Shown one piece after another: positions 16,381-24,898 of a DNA stretch of 64,000 nt; the first letter of the stretch is position 1; each line of letters begins with the position of its first letter. The notes beneath the pieces were generated by a model, which worked only from the letters and a program-made list of their open reading frames with translations, was not told the DNA's origin and did not search any database. Source of the stretch: Polyangiaceae bacterium. GTDB lineage: Bacteria; Myxococcota_A; Polyangia; Polyangiales; Polyangiaceae. The DNA lies in assembly GCA_020633205.1 (NCBI GenBank), contig JACKEB010000018.1:186001-250000 (forward strand), written 5' to 3'. The translations under genes were made by a program, and so were the position numbers.

Positions 16381-17214
16381 GTGAGTCGACGTGGAAAGAC
16401 GGGCGATGAACCCCTGCGCGTCACCTGCTGGAACGTGAATGGTGTGCGCTCGGCGACGCGCAAGGGCCTCGTGAACTGGCTCCAGCAGGACGCACCGGAT
16501 TTCTTTGCGCTGCAAGAGGTGCGTGCCTTGCCGCAGCAGATCCCCGCGGAGCTAACCGCGCTCGGGCTCCAGGCGCACTGGGAACCGGCGGAGCGGCTCG
16601 GATACAGCGGTGTCGGGTGGCTGGGTAAGGTTCCATTTCAGCCGGTGGAGCTCGGCCTGCCGGGGCGTTTCCGCATCGAGGGCCGGGCATCGCTTGTGCA
16701 GTGCGGTGCGCTCTGGCTCTGCTCGGTTTATGTTCCGAAGGGAAGCGGTCCTCAGCGCGACAACAGTCGCTTGCCCTACAAGCTGGCGTTTTCCCGGGCG
16801 CTACGTCGCAAGTTGCGGCCGCTGCTCGTCGCGGGAGAGCGAGTCGTGGTGTTGGGCGATTTCAACGCGGCCCATCAGGAGATCGACCTCGAGCGACCGA
16901 AGCAGAACCGGGAGAACAGCGGCTTCCTGCCTGAAGAGCGCCGAGACTTTGCCGCCTGGCTCAGGGCGGGCTTCATCGATAGCTTTCGCGCGAAACAAGT
17001 CGAGCGCGATGGAGCGGCCCGCTCGGGGCACTACACCTGGTGGAGTCAGCGTCCTGGTTTGCGCGAGGCGAACGTCGGGTGGCGGATTGATTACGCCCTC
17101 GTCAGCCCTGCAGCGTGGCCGTTCGTACGCCGTGCTTTCATCCTGCCTGAAGTTCGGGGTAGTGATCATTGCCCCCTCGGGGTGGAGTTCGATCGAGCGG
17201 TGCTCAAGCGGTAG
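16381..17214 (+). CDS. xth: Exodeoxyribonuclease III (AP endonuclease)
   Basis: A cytosolic DNA-repair nuclease of the exonuclease III/APE1 family that cuts at abasic sites and removes 3' blocking groups. Visible motifs are CWNVNGVRSATRKG (Asn metal-site strand), FFALQEVRA (catalytic Glu), LGDFNAAHQEIDLERP (Asp/Asn pair) and the final GSDHCPLGVEF (SDH catalytic His). The GTG at 16381 gives 277 residues, the usual length, with GAGGG closely upstream. An ATG at 16342 would add 13 residues encoded by a G/C-tract element and seems less likely. The K+ transporter gene begins 3 bases after the stop, so the two are co-transcribed. Confidence 0.9.
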   Translation: MSRRGKTGDEPLRVTCWNVNGVRSATRKGLVNWLQQDAPDFFALQEVRALPQQIPAELTALGLQAHWEPAERLGYSGVGWLGKVPFQPVELGLPGRFRIEGRASLVQCGALWLCSVYVPKGSGPQRDNSRLPYKLAFSRALRRKLRPLLVAGERVVVLGDFNAAHQEIDLERPKQNRENSGFLPEERRDFAAWLRAGFIDSFRAKQVERDGAARSGHYTWWSQRPGLREANVGWRIDYALVSPAAWPFVRRAFILPEVRGSDHCPLGVEFDRAVLKR

Positions 17215-17217
17215 AAG

Positions 17218-19269
17218 ATGGCAAAACGCTCGGAAGTTCCCGAAGAGCTGGTCAGGGCTAGTGGCATCTTTGCTGGCTTGGGGCCGCTGCTCAGCCTGAT
17301 CGGCCCCCTCGTCGACCCGCACTGGGTGCAGCGCGGCCTGAACCGCGACTGGCATTTCGCCGGGCCGATTTGGGTGCTGTGGGCCGCGAGCGCCGCGATG
17401 AGTGTCGGCGGCTTGTTGCTTCCGCTGCGCCCCGCGGTGGGTCGCCCGCTGGTGATGATGTCGGCCCTGGCCTGGGCGGCGATGGGCGTGTGGCTCTCTC
17501 ACCTCAATCCGCTGATGGCGCTGGTCGTGCTCTCGACCTGCCTCGCGCTGATGCACTGGATGTATCCAGCGCGCCGGATCTTGACCCCGATTGGGTTGGA
17601 GCCGGCGGTGTCCTACGCTCGAGGCAGCGCGTCGGTCGTGCTGCTCGCGATCGCGACCGTGATCCTCGCGGAACACCGCCTGGACCTCGGTACGCTAGTG
17701 GCGTTCCAGGTGGCCTCTGGGATCTCGACCTTGCTCTTCCTGCGTGCGGCGTTCGCCCGTCGTCTCGATCAGCCGGTGGTGTTCTGGCTGGCCTGGCTCA
17801 TGGTGGGGATCGTGCTGGTCGACGCGAGCATGTTGCAGACCGCGCGCGTCGGCTGGCGGGGCGTGCTGATCCTAGCGAGCGTACCCGCCTGCGTCGCGTT
17901 GCTCGGGCTGCGTCACCCTCGCGGTGGCTCGCGCATGGTTGCCGCGCTGACCGATGCCGTCGCGTCGCACCCCGCGCGACTGCTCGCGGTCACGTTCCTC
18001 GCGTTGAGTATGGGCGGCGGGCTCCTGTTGCGGCTGCCCGCTGCGAGCGCCGGTGACGAGGCCTTGCGAGCGATCGACGCGGCGTTCACTGCCACCAGCG
18101 CTGTATGCGTCACAGGGCTGGTCGTGATCGACACCCCAGTTGCGCTGAGTCACGGGGGCCAGGTGCTGCTGCTCGTGCTGATCCAAGTCGGTGGTCTCGG
18201 CATCATGAGCTTCTCCACCGTGGTCGCCGCCGCGTTGGGCCAGCGGCTGAGCCTCAAGCACGAAGCGGCGATGGCCGAGATGGTGGGGAGCGATAACCGG
18301 GGAGAGCTCAACGACGCACTGCGCCGCCTGCTTGGGGTCACGTTCATCAGCGAGATCATGGGCGCGCTCTTGATGTGGCCGCTATTCGTTCGTGAAGGCG
18401 ACAGCTTGTGGCACGGGCTGTGGCGCGCGGGCTTTACGTCCATCTCCGCGTTTTGCAACGCGGGCTTTGCGCTGCAGTCGGACAGCTTGGTGGGCTACAC
18501 CCACAACGCTGGCATCCTCAACATCGTCGGCTTCCTGATCATCTTGGGTGGGCTGTCACCCCTGGTGATCGTGGAGTTTCCGCGTTGGTTGCGCCGCCGC
18601 AAGGTGTCCGTACAAACGCGACTCGTGATGCTGATGACCATCGCGCTCTCGCTGAGTGGCGCGGTGTTCATCGGGCTGCTGGAGTGGTCTCACGCCTTCG
18701 CAAACATGAGCTACTGGGATCGCCTGAACGCCGCTTGGTTTCAGTCGGTGACGCTGCGAACTGCGGGCTTCAACTCGGTCGACTTGGCGGAGCTGAGACC
18801 CGCGACGCTGTGGTTGATGTGCGTGTACATGTTCATCGGCGGCAGCCCGGGTGGTACCGCGGGTGGCATCAAGACCACCACCGCGGCGATCCTCGTCGCA
18901 GCGGTGGGGAGTGCGATGCGTGGGCGCTCCGAGGTCGTGGTCTATGGCCGCCGGATCCCAACGCAGAACGTCTACAAAGCGGCTGCGATCGCCACGATCG
19001 CCGCGTCGTTCATCGTGGTGGGCGTGATCGCCTTGGGCGTGACCCAAGAACTCGACTTCATGGCCACGCTGTTTGAAGTCGTTTCCGCGCTGGGCACCGT
19101 GGGTGTCAGCATCGGTGCGACGGGTCAACTGGACGACGTTGGCAAGGTGATCGTGATGGTGCTGATGTTCATCGGCCGCATCGGTCCGCTGACGCTCTTC
19201 CTGTTCTTGAACGAGCGCAGCTTCAACACCGCTTGGGATGTGCCAGAAGAAGACGTGGACGTGGGTTAG
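17218..19269 (+). CDS. trkH: TrkH/KtrB-type K+ transporter with N-terminal membrane extension
   Basis: A 683-residue inner-membrane protein. The last 440 residues are a standard TrkH/KtrB core with four pore loops: FTATSAVCVTGLVV, SISAFCNAGFAL, SVTLRTAGFNS and VVSALGTVGVSIGAT, each with the filter Gly. A GGSPGGTAGGIKTTT segment follows the third, and GRIGPLTLF is near the end. Family members have about 450-490 residues. The extra 230 or so N-terminal residues contain roughly seven further membrane segments of unknown role. It is followed by its TrkA/KtrA-type partner. Expected function is Na+- or proton-coupled K+ uptake gated by the nucleotide-binding subunit. Confidence 0.9.
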   Translation: MAKRSEVPEELVRASGIFAGLGPLLSLIGPLVDPHWVQRGLNRDWHFAGPIWVLWAASAAMSVGGLLLPLRPAVGRPLVMMSALAWAAMGVWLSHLNPLMALVVLSTCLALMHWMYPARRILTPIGLEPAVSYARGSASVVLLAIATVILAEHRLDLGTLVAFQVASGISTLLFLRAAFARRLDQPVVFWLAWLMVGIVLVDASMLQTARVGWRGVLILASVPACVALLGLRHPRGGSRMVAALTDAVASHPARLLAVTFLALSMGGGLLLRLPAASAGDEALRAIDAAFTATSAVCVTGLVVIDTPVALSHGGQVLLLVLIQVGGLGIMSFSTVVAAALGQRLSLKHEAAMAEMVGSDNRGELNDALRRLLGVTFISEIMGALLMWPLFVREGDSLWHGLWRAGFTSISAFCNAGFALQSDSLVGYTHNAGILNIVGFLIILGGLSPLVIVEFPRWLRRRKVSVQTRLVMLMTIALSLSGAVFIGLLEWSHAFANMSYWDRLNAAWFQSVTLRTAGFNSVDLAELRPATLWLMCVYMFIGGSPGGTAGGIKTTTAAILVAAVGSAMRGRSEVVVYGRRIPTQNVYKAAAIATIAASFIVVGVIALGVTQELDFMATLFEVVSALGTVGVSIGATGQLDDVGKVIVMVLMFIGRIGPLTLFLFLNERSFNTAWDVPEEDVDVG

Positions 19270-19313
19270 CCAGCGAGCGCAGGCAAAGCCTACTATCTGT
19301 CGGGAATCGAACG

Positions 19314-19973
19314 ATGAAGAAGCAAGTGATGGTCGTTGGCTTGGGGCACTTCGGGAGCGCAGTAGCGCGCGCGCTGGCAGCGCGTGGCACCGAAGTGCTT
19401 GCCGTAGACAAGGACGCAGTTCGGGTGCGCAACGTCTCCCAAACCGTGACCGAAGCGCTGTGCTTCGACGCGACGGACGAGGAGCTCTTGAATCGCACGG
19501 CGCCAAGCAAACGCGACGCCTGCATTTGCGCGATCGGTGACGAGGCCACTGAAGCGTCGATCATGTGTACGGCGCTGCTCAAACAGATGGGGGCGAAGCG
19601 CCTGATTGGTCGCGCGAACAACGACCTGCACGCGCGCATCCTCCGCCTCGTTGGCGCCGATATGGTGGTGAACCCCGAGCGCGACTTTGGTGAGCGCTTC
19701 GCCAACCTGTTGATCCATGACCGAGTGCTGGGTGAGTTGCCTCTGGGCACCGACCTCGTGCTCACGGAGCTCGAGGTGCCGAAGCTGTTCATTGGGCGAA
19801 ACTTGATCGAGTTGCAGCTGCCCCGTCGATATGGCGTGACTGTGGTCGCCATCCGTCATGCAGGGGAACGCGAAGTCAGCGTACCCGATCCCAAGGCAGG
19901 CATCGAAGAGGGCGATGTGCTGATCACGGTCGCGTCCAAGGACGCGGTGACTCAGATGCTGGAGCGGCTGTAG
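19314..19973 (+). CDS. trkA: TrkA/KtrA-type K+ channel regulatory subunit
   Basis: A 219-residue cytosolic RCK protein that gates the neighbouring TrkH. The N-terminal RCK/Rossmann domain has GLGHFGSAVARALAARG (GxGxxG) and the acidic VLAVDKD that contacts the nucleotide ribose. The C-terminal TrkA_C domain starts near residue 135 (LTELEVP, then GVTVVAIRHAGE, ending in GDVLITVASKDAV). The ATG at 19314 is chosen because earlier in-frame residues are Arg-rich and come before the fold. One RCK unit (as in KtrA) rather than the two of E. coli TrkA. Confidence 0.92.
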   Translation: MKKQVMVVGLGHFGSAVARALAARGTEVLAVDKDAVRVRNVSQTVTEALCFDATDEELLNRTAPSKRDACICAIGDEATEASIMCTALLKQMGAKRLIGRANNDLHARILRLVGADMVVNPERDFGERFANLLIHDRVLGELPLGTDLVLTELEVPKLFIGRNLIELQLPRRYGVTVVAIRHAGEREVSVPDPKAGIEEGDVLITVASKDAVTQMLERL

Positions 19974-19975
19974 CC

Positions 19976-21163
19976 ATGGGGAAAACAGAGGCAAAAGCCA
20001 AGGCCGCGACAAAAGAAGAGGCAAAAAAAGCAGAAGCAGAGCCAAAGGCGAAGGGGAAGCCGAAGAGCGCAGCCGAGCCCAACGTCGAAGCAGCGCCCAA
20101 AGGCAAAGCAGCGCCCAAAGGCAAAGCGGCGCCCAAGTCGAGCGCCAAAGCTTCAGCGCCCGAGGCCCCGCCTCCGAAGCGGGCGACGCGCACGGATGCC
20201 ATGCAGCTCACACGCGCGACCCGCGTCGCCTTCACAGCGCTCTTGATTGTGAACCTCGCCAGCGCCGCCGCGGCCATCGGGCTCCTTGGGCGGATGCGCC
20301 CCGCCATCGAGCGCATCATCGAGCGCAATATCTACTCCCTCGAGGCGGTCGAGGGCATGCTCGTGGTGCTATCAAGCCCAGAAGGGCCGACGCCCGCCAA
20401 TCAGACCGCCCTGGATGAAGCCTTGATCCGGGCGGAAAAGAACATCACGGGAGACGCGGAACGACCCTTGATCGCGCTGTTGCGCAATCGCTTGCCCCCG
20501 GCGTTGAAGGGGGATATCGCCGCGCGCCGTGAGTCGCTCAAGGCGCTGCAAGAGCTCGCAGACGTCAACCGCAAGGACATCGAGACGGCGGACCAAAACG
20601 CGAAGCGCTTGGGCACCGCGGGGGCTTGGGCTGTCAGCTTTCTAGCGTTGGTCGGGCTTGGCAGCGGACTCATCGGCCTGCGGCGCTTCGACCGCCGGGT
20701 GCTCGCACCACTCGAGGAGTTGCACAGCGTGTTGACCGATCACTCCGGGGGCCAACGCTTGCGGCGCTGCGGCGCCATTGGGCAAGCCTCGAAGGAGCTG
20801 CACGACAGCATGCTGAGCCTCAACCAACTCCTAGACTCGCGAGCGGAGGAGAGCGTCCGGCGCATCGCGGTGGGGCCGCAAGGGGGCGAGGCGGAGCGTC
20901 AGACGTTGCTCACGGTGCTGGATCTGCTCCCCGAGCCGACTTGGCTGGTTGATGAGCAGGGAGTCATTCTGGCGGCGAACCGCGTTGCCCTCGATCGAAT
21001 CGCTGCGGAGCCTGAGCTGGCGCGAGCGGTAAAGGCGTTTGCCGCTGGCGCCTCCGACGCGCAAGACGAGGGGTTGGTGAAGCGAATCCAGCGTAAGACG
21101 GTGGAAGGCGGAACCCGCGCGCTGCTCCAGCTCGGTGCCGCGCAGACTGGGACCGCCAGCTAG
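19976..21163 (+). CDS. Membrane sensor with Lys/Ala-rich tail, HAMP and PAS, no kinase domain
   Basis: A 395-residue inner-membrane protein starting two bases after the trkA stop. Residues 1-70 are a Lys/Ala/Pro-rich tail with a repeated APKGKA unit, like histone H1 or AlgP tails. Then come TM1 (about 83-106), a helical periplasmic sensor of about 105 residues, TM2 (about 214-235), a HAMP-like linker (RVLAPLEELHSVL), and a small PAS-like segment (LPEPTWLVDEQGVILAANRVAL, here split between residues 319-339). No HisKA, HATPase, GGDEF or methyl-accepting signature follows; the protein simply ends. It may pass an osmotic or K+ signal to another protein or to DNA through the basic tail (inference). 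Confidence 0.6.
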   Translation: MGKTEAKAKAATKEEAKKAEAEPKAKGKPKSAAEPNVEAAPKGKAAPKGKAAPKSSAKASAPEAPPPKRATRTDAMQLTRATRVAFTALLIVNLASAAAAIGLLGRMRPAIERIIERNIYSLEAVEGMLVVLSSPEGPTPANQTALDEALIRAEKNITGDAERPLIALLRNRLPPALKGDIAARRESLKALQELADVNRKDIETADQNAKRLGTAGAWAVSFLALVGLGSGLIGLRRFDRRVLAPLEELHSVLTDHSGGQRLRRCGAIGQASKELHDSMLSLNQLLDSRAEESVRRIAVGPQGGEAERQTLLTVLDLLPEPTWLVDEQGVILAANRVALDRIAAEPELARAVKAFAAGASDAQDEGLVKRIQRKTVEGGTRALLQLGAAQTGTAS

Positions 21164-21174
21164 TCGAGATGCTG

Positions 21175-21630
21175 TTAGTCGACGTAGCCTAGGCCTCGGA
21201 GCAGGTCTCGCGCCGTCACGGCGCCGAGGGTCTTGCCGTACGGATCAACCACGATGGCAGCCGGCTCTCCAGTGGTGGTTAGCATATGAGCGACCCATTT
21301 CACCGATGCGTTGGGGGGCACCGTCGTGCACTGTTGGACCACGCCGTCTTCCGCACACAGGTCGAAGAGGCTCTCCCGAGAGTGATGTTGGCTCAGCCGC
21401 ATGACGGACAGTGCCGTCAAGAGGCCCACAGGCTCCTCGTGCTCGTCGACGACCACCACGAACGCGTCTGACGCATCGTTCGCCAGCTCGTTGAGCATGC
21501 TCGCGACTTCACTCAGTGGCAGGTCTTGAGTGACGATTACTGGGGGCCTCAGCACGGAGCTGACGCGGGTGTCGGAGAGGGTGTCTTGCGGGGGACGTTC
21601 ACTGATGGTGACTGGAGGCAGTTGGCTCAT
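21175..21630 (-). CDS. CBS-pair domain protein
   Basis: A 151-residue protein consisting of two CBS motifs: VSSVLRPPVIVTQDLPLSEV with DAFVVVVDEHEEPVGLLT, and CTTVPPNASVKWVAHML with PAAIVVDPYGKTLGAVTARD. Such Bateman modules bind adenine nucleotides and often control transport or metabolic enzymes. The ATG at 21630 begins just before the first motif; the open frame upstream to 21852 is Arg/Gly-rich and unlike the family. It is convergent with the K+ operon, 11 bases away. Confidence 0.8.
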   Translation of the reverse strand: MSQLPPVTISERPPQDTLSDTRVSSVLRPPVIVTQDLPLSEVASMLNELANDASDAFVVVVDEHEEPVGLLTALSVMRLSQHHSRESLFDLCAEDGVVQQCTTVPPNASVKWVAHMLTTTGEPAAIVVDPYGKTLGAVTARDLLRGLGYVD

Positions 21631-21897
21631 CGCATTCCACGTAGCAACTCGTGCGCCAGTCCCGACGCTGAGTGCAGCCTGTGCGCGGTTGCCGAGGCTG
21701 AAGGCCAGAGCCTCGAAGCGGCCAAGGGAACCCGCCGGCTTCTGCTTGGGGCCCGATTTCTGGGGAGGCCGCGGTGTGACGTCCGTGCTTGCCTGGTGCG
21801 CTCGCGCGCGCCACAGCGGGGCGCTCGTGCCTGCGCAGCGCCAAACCCGCACATTGTACGCTGGAGTCGTCGCATCGCTCCACGTATCCTCCTGGCA

Positions 21898-22242
21898 ATG
21901 ACTGTCTCGCGCGTGCTCAGCCTGGGGTTCGTTCTGTCACTGGCCGTCCCCGTCGTGGGCTGCAACAAGGACAAAGAAGGCCCGCCTGACAACGCCCAAA
22001 CGGTGGCCGCGTTCCAAGAGGCGAAGCCTGGCGCGGGCGCGACTGCCACGATTCAAGGCTTGGTCCAAGCCACCAAAGGCAAGGCTTGGCCCATCGTCGA
22101 TCGCCCGGGAGGGCCCTTCGTCTACTGTGAAATGGCGGCGCCGCCCGAAGGCGTGACGGAAGGGGATCGCGTGGTCGCGACGGGGAAGGTCGTCGACACC
22201 GCGATGCTCAAGGAGTGCAGCATCACGCCGCTCAAGAAGTAG
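21898..22242 (+). CDS. Small lipoprotein
   Basis: A 114-residue protein with a clear signal peptide and lipobox VVGC followed by NKDKEGPP. The mature part (about 90 residues) has a small beta-rich domain: GATATIQGLVQATKGKAWPI, then GPFVYCEMAAPPEGVTEGDRVVATGKVVDTA. This layout resembles OB-fold-like tRNA_anti/NirD-type small domains, but I cannot assign a family. One internal Cys lies in VYCEM and another near the end (KECSI). It ends in a strong hairpin shared with the convergent CDGSH gene. Confidence 0.7.
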   Translation: MTVSRVLSLGFVLSLAVPVVGCNKDKEGPPDNAQTVAAFQEAKPGAGATATIQGLVQATKGKAWPIVDRPGGPFVYCEMAAPPEGVTEGDRVVATGKVVDTAMLKECSITPLKK

Positions 22243-22252
22243 CGGCGTGATG
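22221..22252. terminator. 12-bp stem-loop over a stop codon, probable bidirectional terminator
   Basis: CATCACGCCGCT and AGCGGCGTGATG pair perfectly around the 8-base loop CAAGAAGT. The TAG of the small lipoprotein lies at the loop/right-arm border. There is no U-tract, so termination may need Rho or pausing. The site separates two convergent genes. Confidence 0.55.
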
Positions 22253-22301
22253 TCGGCTCCACGGCGCGGGCTCAAACACTCGCCGCCGCCGGGCCAGTGC
22301 G

Positions 22302-22961
22302 TCACTCCCCGGTGAAGCCCGCCGCTTTGTGGCTACCGTCGCAGAACGGCTTGTTCTTGGAGTGACCACAACGACAGAGCGCGGCCTTGTTGGCGCGCAT
22401 CGCAACTCGCCCGCTGGCTGCGACCAGCTCGAACTCGCCGCTGAGCAGCAGTGGGCCGCTCGCCGCGGGCTTGATGCTAAGCGCTCCCTGGGTCGGGGAG
22501 CCTGCGTTTTCATCCTCGAGATTGGCGCCGACGGCGCCGTGATCTCTGAAGCCGGCGTCCTCGTGGCTGTTATCGCAGAACGGCTTGTTCTTGGATTGGC
22601 CGCAGCGACACAGTGCCGCGCGGAAACGAACGCCGGGCATGTCCGGAGCTGCGCCCTCGATCTCGAGCTCCCCAGCGACATACAGCGGCCCGTTGTTCGC
22701 GACGGTGACGACGTTGCGCTCGAAGGCCGCCTCTTCAGGCCCGTCGTCGTGTCGCGCGTAGCTCAGCGCGCCGGTCGGGCAGCGCTCGACTACGTTCGTC
22801 GCGGCGTCCGCGTCCACGGTGTCTGGCTGGCACCAGGGCTGGCGTCCCCCCTCGAAGAGCGCGTTCTCGGCGCGTCCGCACTCTCCAACATGGATGCACA
22901 GGCGACCATCCCAGAACACGTCGAGGTGCTTGCCTGGGTACTTGGTGATCTTGTCCGACAT
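22302..22961 (-). CDS. Double CDGSH iron-sulfur protein with N-terminal divergent ferredoxin-like domain
   Basis: A 219-residue protein. Residues about 1-75 carry DGRLCIHVGECGRAE and VERCPTGAL, typical of the Fer4_19-type divergent 4Fe-4S domain. Then come two CDGSH motifs, CRCGQSKNKPFCDNSH and CRCGHSKNKPFCDGSH, each giving the three Cys and one His that hold a labile 2Fe-2S cluster. The second is preceded by a sequence repeat of the first (GPLYVAGELEIE and GPLLLSGEFELV), showing internal duplication. Probably a cytosolic redox or cluster-transfer protein. The ATG at 22961 fits the family start; the frame is open 17 codons further. Confidence 0.9.
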   Translation of the reverse strand: MSDKITKYPGKHLDVFWDGRLCIHVGECGRAENALFEGGRQPWCQPDTVDADAATNVVERCPTGALSYARHDDGPEEAAFERNVVTVANNGPLYVAGELEIEGAAPDMPGVRFRAALCRCGQSKNKPFCDNSHEDAGFRDHGAVGANLEDENAGSPTQGALSIKPAASGPLLLSGEFELVAASGRVAMRANKAALCRCGHSKNKPFCDGSHKAAGFTGE

Positions 22962-23057
22962 GGTTCCTCCCGCGTGTACCTTACCAGCGGTCCGTGCGTC
23001 GGGCGTCGGCAACTCGCGTGGCGATTCGGTGAAGCCGGCTGTTGTTCGTGAAAGCGT

Positions 23058-24455
23058 TCAAATCAGCTCTTGCACCTCACCGTCCTGGGGGACGCTGACT
23101 TCGGTCGTCCAGCCCCTAGCCCGTGTCTCCTCGTTGATGCGTCGACGCATGCTGTCGCTCGCCGCCGGCTCGCCGTGAGTCACGAAGATGCGTCGAGGGA
23201 TCCGGCGAGAGTTGTTGGGTGGGCCGAAGGGAGCGAGCAACCAGTCCAATAGCTCTCGATAGTCGGCGTGAGCCGAGAGGCTCTGGATATAGGTGACCTG
23301 TGCCTTCACCGGGACATATTGACCGTGGATCTTGAGCTCATCACTTCCCTCCAGGAGCTGCCGGCCGCGAGTACCCATCGCCTGGTAGCCGACCAAGAGC
23401 ACGCTGCTGCGGTCATCCGGGAGGAAACGGCGCAGGTGGTGAAGCACTCTTCCTCCTGTGGCCATCCCGCTCGCGGACACGATGATCGCCGGCTCGAGCG
23501 ACGCATCGAGGGCCATCGAGTCCTGCGGGGTCTGCGAGAAGAGCGTCCCAGTTCGCATCGCCTCGCATTGCGACTCGCTCAGTCGGCAATCCTCCGGGTG
23601 TTCGAAGAAGATGCGCGTCGCGTCGATGGCCATCGGGCTATCCAGATAGACCGGAAGTGGCGGTATCCGACCGGAGGCCTTCAACTCTGCGAGCAGGTGC
23701 AGCAGATGTTGGGCGCGCCCCACGGCGAAGGCTGGGATCACCAGGCTTCCGCGCTTCTCGACCACGTGCTTCACCACCTTGCACAGGTCGTCGAGGCTGT
23801 TGTCGGTCGGGTGACGTCGATCGCCGTAGGTCGACTCGACCACCAAGTAGTCTGCTTCGGGGGGAGGGTCCGGTGGGAGCAAGATGGGGTCGCTGGGCCG
23901 CCCGACGTCGCCGCTGAAGCCGATGCTCGTCCCGTCCATTTCTAGCTTCAAGCAAGCTGAGCCGAGGATGTGGCCTGCGCGGCTGAAGCTTGCCGTGACG
24001 CCGGCAGCGGGTTCGAACGACTTGCCGTACTCGACCGGCACGAGCTGCCTCAAACAGCGCTCGGCGTCTTCGCGAGTAAAGAGCGGTTCCGCGGGGGAAT
24101 GTTTGGAGTAGCCCTTGAGGTTCGCGTGCCGGGCCTCCTCCTCTTGAAGGTACCCTGCGTCTGGCAGCAGTATCTGGAGCAGGTCTCGCGTGCCTGGCGT
24201 GCAGTACACCTTGCCCCGGTAGCCCATCATATGCAGGCGTGGCAGGTAGCCGGAGTGATCGATGTGGGCGTGCGTCAGCAGAACGGCGTCCAGCTTAGGC
24301 ACTTGGATCGGGGGCGGGTCCCAGTTTCGCAGACGCAGCCGCTTGATCCCTTGGAAGAGTCCGCAATCGACGAGCAGTCGCGCCTCTGTTGTTTCCACGT
24401 GGTATTTTGAGCCGGTAACCGTCTCGGCGGCGCCGAGGAACGCGAGTCGCACCAT
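23058..24455 (-). CDS. Metallo-beta-lactamase fold beta-CASP RNase-like protein
   Basis: A 465-residue cytosolic hydrolase of the CPSF-73/YsrA-type MBL/beta-CASP family. Motifs visible are THAHIDHSGYLP (HxHxDH zinc site), AGHILGSACL (His ligand), GFSGDVGRPSDPIL (Asp ligand), VVESTYGDRRH, and the C-terminal ILVSASGM-type block (here IIVSASGMATGGRVLHHL). QSLSAHADYRELLDWL and FVTHGEP, the Zn-dependent RMMBL part, follow. Family members act on RNA, usually as endo- or exonucleases. The gene stands alone with a 440-base gap on its 5' side. Confidence 0.92.
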   Translation of the reverse strand: MVRLAFLGAAETVTGSKYHVETTEARLLVDCGLFQGIKRLRLRNWDPPPIQVPKLDAVLLTHAHIDHSGYLPRLHMMGYRGKVYCTPGTRDLLQILLPDAGYLQEEEARHANLKGYSKHSPAEPLFTREDAERCLRQLVPVEYGKSFEPAAGVTASFSRAGHILGSACLKLEMDGTSIGFSGDVGRPSDPILLPPDPPPEADYLVVESTYGDRRHPTDNSLDDLCKVVKHVVEKRGSLVIPAFAVGRAQHLLHLLAELKASGRIPPLPVYLDSPMAIDATRIFFEHPEDCRLSESQCEAMRTGTLFSQTPQDSMALDASLEPAIIVSASGMATGGRVLHHLRRFLPDDRSSVLLVGYQAMGTRGRQLLEGSDELKIHGQYVPVKAQVTYIQSLSAHADYRELLDWLLAPFGPPNNSRRIPRRIFVTHGEPAASDSMRRRINEETRARGWTTEVSVPQDGEVQELI

Positions 24456-24898
24456 CGCTTGAGTCTACGCGCGCTTGCCCACGACGTGGGTCGCGGGGAA
24501 TGCGTAACTTTTGCTCGCCCCGCGTCCGGGGAACTCTCACGATGCACCCGGCCTCCTTCCGGAAGTGTCGCTCATTTCGCGCCCGGCAGGCGCGGATGAG
24601 GGAACAGTTCGCGTTCGGGAGGGCGACGAAGCACACGAGTTCCAGCTGGAGTGTCCTAGATGCCGGGCCCGGTGGTGCTTCCGGCCTGCAGAGGCCGTAC
24701 TCAGCCCCGAGCGTGAGCGCGATCCGCAGGCAAATCCCGCTCTCTTGGCTACGAACCGTCGAGCAAATCGTGGTTGCTGGGCGAGCGCAGAGAGCCCTCG
24801 CCGCTTCAGGGCTAGATCCTCGGCCCGAGCGATGAAAGGATGAGTGTTGCTACGGGGGGGCGTCCGAGAGGCGTGTTGACTCGTCGGCAGGGGGACGT
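24456..24898. other. Intergenic region between divergent genes
   Basis: It lies between the starts of the MBL gene and the pseudokinase gene, so it should hold two promoters. A plus-strand frame at 24511-24843 contains LECPRCRARWCF, which recalls half a zinc ribbon. It has no second CxxC, no clear ribosome site and weak codon bias, so I do not call it. AGGGGGA at 24889-24895 precedes the GTG start of the pseudokinase. Confidence 0.45.

Noticed and set aside
24511..24843. Possible small zinc-ribbon protein (LECPRCRARWCF)
   Set aside because: Only one CxxC, poor codon bias, no clear ribosome site, and it lies in a divergent promoter region.
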